5,804 bases of DNA from Terriglobia bacterium. Its GTDB lineage: Bacteria; Acidobacteriota; Terriglobia; UBA7540. The notes under the pieces were generated by a model. The model had not been told where the DNA came from and made no database searches. It saw nothing but the letters and a program-made list of their open reading frames with translations. Where the stretch lies: assembly GCA_030040515.1 (NCBI GenBank), contig JASHTO010000689.1, positions 1 through 5,804 on the forward strand, written 5' to 3'. The translations under genes and the position numbers were made by a program. Below, in pieces: positions 5,130 through 5,804 of this stretch. The stretch's first letter is position 1. The number at the start of each line of letters is the position of its first letter.

Positions 5130-5804
5130 ATGCCCGAACAAGCAAACAGCAGCAGGTTTCCAAGTCTTTCTTACGAATCCAATAGAACCCGCACCTTACT
5201 TAGAAATCGCCTTACACGATTCCTGCCTTTCGATCGACACGCGGGTGCTCGTCCTCATGTGCAAGTCACGCTTGCTGACGAAGATTACTTACGCTTGCTG
5301 ACCGATATGGAGATCGAGATCGCTGGCACTGTCGAAAGGGCTCGAGATACCTATGAAGCCGGCGCCGATCCGGCTGGCCCTTTCCCCAAGTTGGACGATC
5401 TAGTCAGCGCACGATGGATTCGAATCGTGCGCAATCGTATTTTCACCCCGGTTGAGTTCTCTCGTGCATCGAAACCCGCCCTCTCGGAAGGGGGGGCATC
5501 TGCGTATGCTGCATTGAAGCAGAATCAGTATAAGCGGACGTATTCATTTCCTTCTGGGCTCGCACACAACTCAGCACTTAGTGCGACGATCCGTGAAATC
5601 AAGAATGGTCAGCTAACGCTGCAAGAGATTGGGTGTCAACGGCCAGAGTGGGTCGCCGCACGATTGTGGGAGACTCTTTATTCAAAGCTCTCCGACGACC
5701 AAGTTACCTTGTCACAATGGCTGGATCGATGCAAAGCGCTTGGTTATCCAAGACTCGTGCCTTCAGCGGCCTGGGATGATTCAGTGGCCGAACGATTCCG
5801 TATC
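5130..5804 (+). CDS. hypothetical protein with TFIIS central-domain-like region, 3'-truncated by window edge
   Basis: An open frame of 225 codons with no stop before the window ends. The ATG at 5130 is favoured; an in-frame TTG lies at 5109, and a TAG at 5106-5108 closes the frame just upstream. There is no clear Shine-Dalgarno. I do not recognise the whole protein. Residues 19-32 (RTRTLLRNRLTRFL), 48-70 (LADEDYLRLLTDMEIEIA...) and 131-180 follow the order of conserved features in the TFIIS central domain: R-rich first helix, acidic stretch then helix with EIEI, then Y134-K-R, L144, N147, L150, I154, G160, L162 and E166-I. Between them lies an insertion with PKLDDLVSARWIRIVRNRIF (86-105). No zinc ribbon is visible, but the C-terminus lies outside the window. 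The domain match is by eye and could be fortuitous. It is divergent from the DUF3150-like gene. Coding is likely; function is unknown. Confidence 0.75.
   Translation, partial: MPEQANSSRFPSLSYESNRTRTLLRNRLTRFLPFDRHAGARPHVQVTLADEDYLRLLTDMEIEIAGTVERARDTYEAGADPAGPFPKLDDLVSARWIRIVRNRIFTPVEFSRASKPALSEGGASAYAALKQNQYKRTYSFPSGLAHNSALSATIREIKNGQLTLQEIGCQRPEWVAARLWETLYSKLSDDQVTLSQWLDRCKALGYPRLVPSAAWDDSVAERFRI

Overview
The window looks like accessory DNA from a moderately GC-rich bacterium. Two genes have clear Shine-Dalgarno sites, and there are insertion-sequence remnants and genes of the kind found on phages and integrative elements. I cannot name the host. Planctomycetota or Proteobacteria would both fit, but nothing here decides it.

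Layout from left to right. Positions 1-423 hold no convincing gene. Positions 424-1722 (minus strand) encode a two-domain protein: an N-terminal HEXXH metallopeptidase domain (DUF2201_N type) and a C-terminal von Willebrand A-like domain (DUF2201 type) with a complete-looking MIDAS motif. The gene is cut by one in-frame TAG (1123-1125) at the end of the low-complexity linker, so it reads as two same-frame halves. Its 5' end runs into positions 1704-2088, which hold three copies of a diverged transposon end with internal 22-23 bp repeats. They are arranged left end, right end, 3 bp, left end. This resembles IS21-family termini, but no transposase gene remains. Positions 2089-2380 are non-coding as far as I can see. 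A 435-codon gene (2381-3688, plus) resembles the DUF6880 domain often found C-terminal to SWIM zinc fingers. It faces a 309-codon gene (3762-4691, minus) of a DUF3150-like family associated with MoxR/VWA modules. Positions 4692-5129 form a divergent intergenic region with short repeats and a 12-bp palindrome. A gene starting at 5130 runs off the right edge. Its product is unrecognised overall, but residues 48-180 resemble the central domain of transcription elongation factor TFIIS.

How the parts fit. The DUF3150-like protein and the metallopeptidase/VWA protein are probably two members of a three-gene module whose third member is a MoxR-type AAA+ ATPase. No such ATPase is visible between them. 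That space holds the insertion-sequence debris and the oppositely oriented DUF6880 gene. Together with the amber codon and the lost start codon, this suggests an old MoxR-VWA module in decay or being rewired. The most novel item is the 5130 gene, if its TFIIS-like pattern is real.
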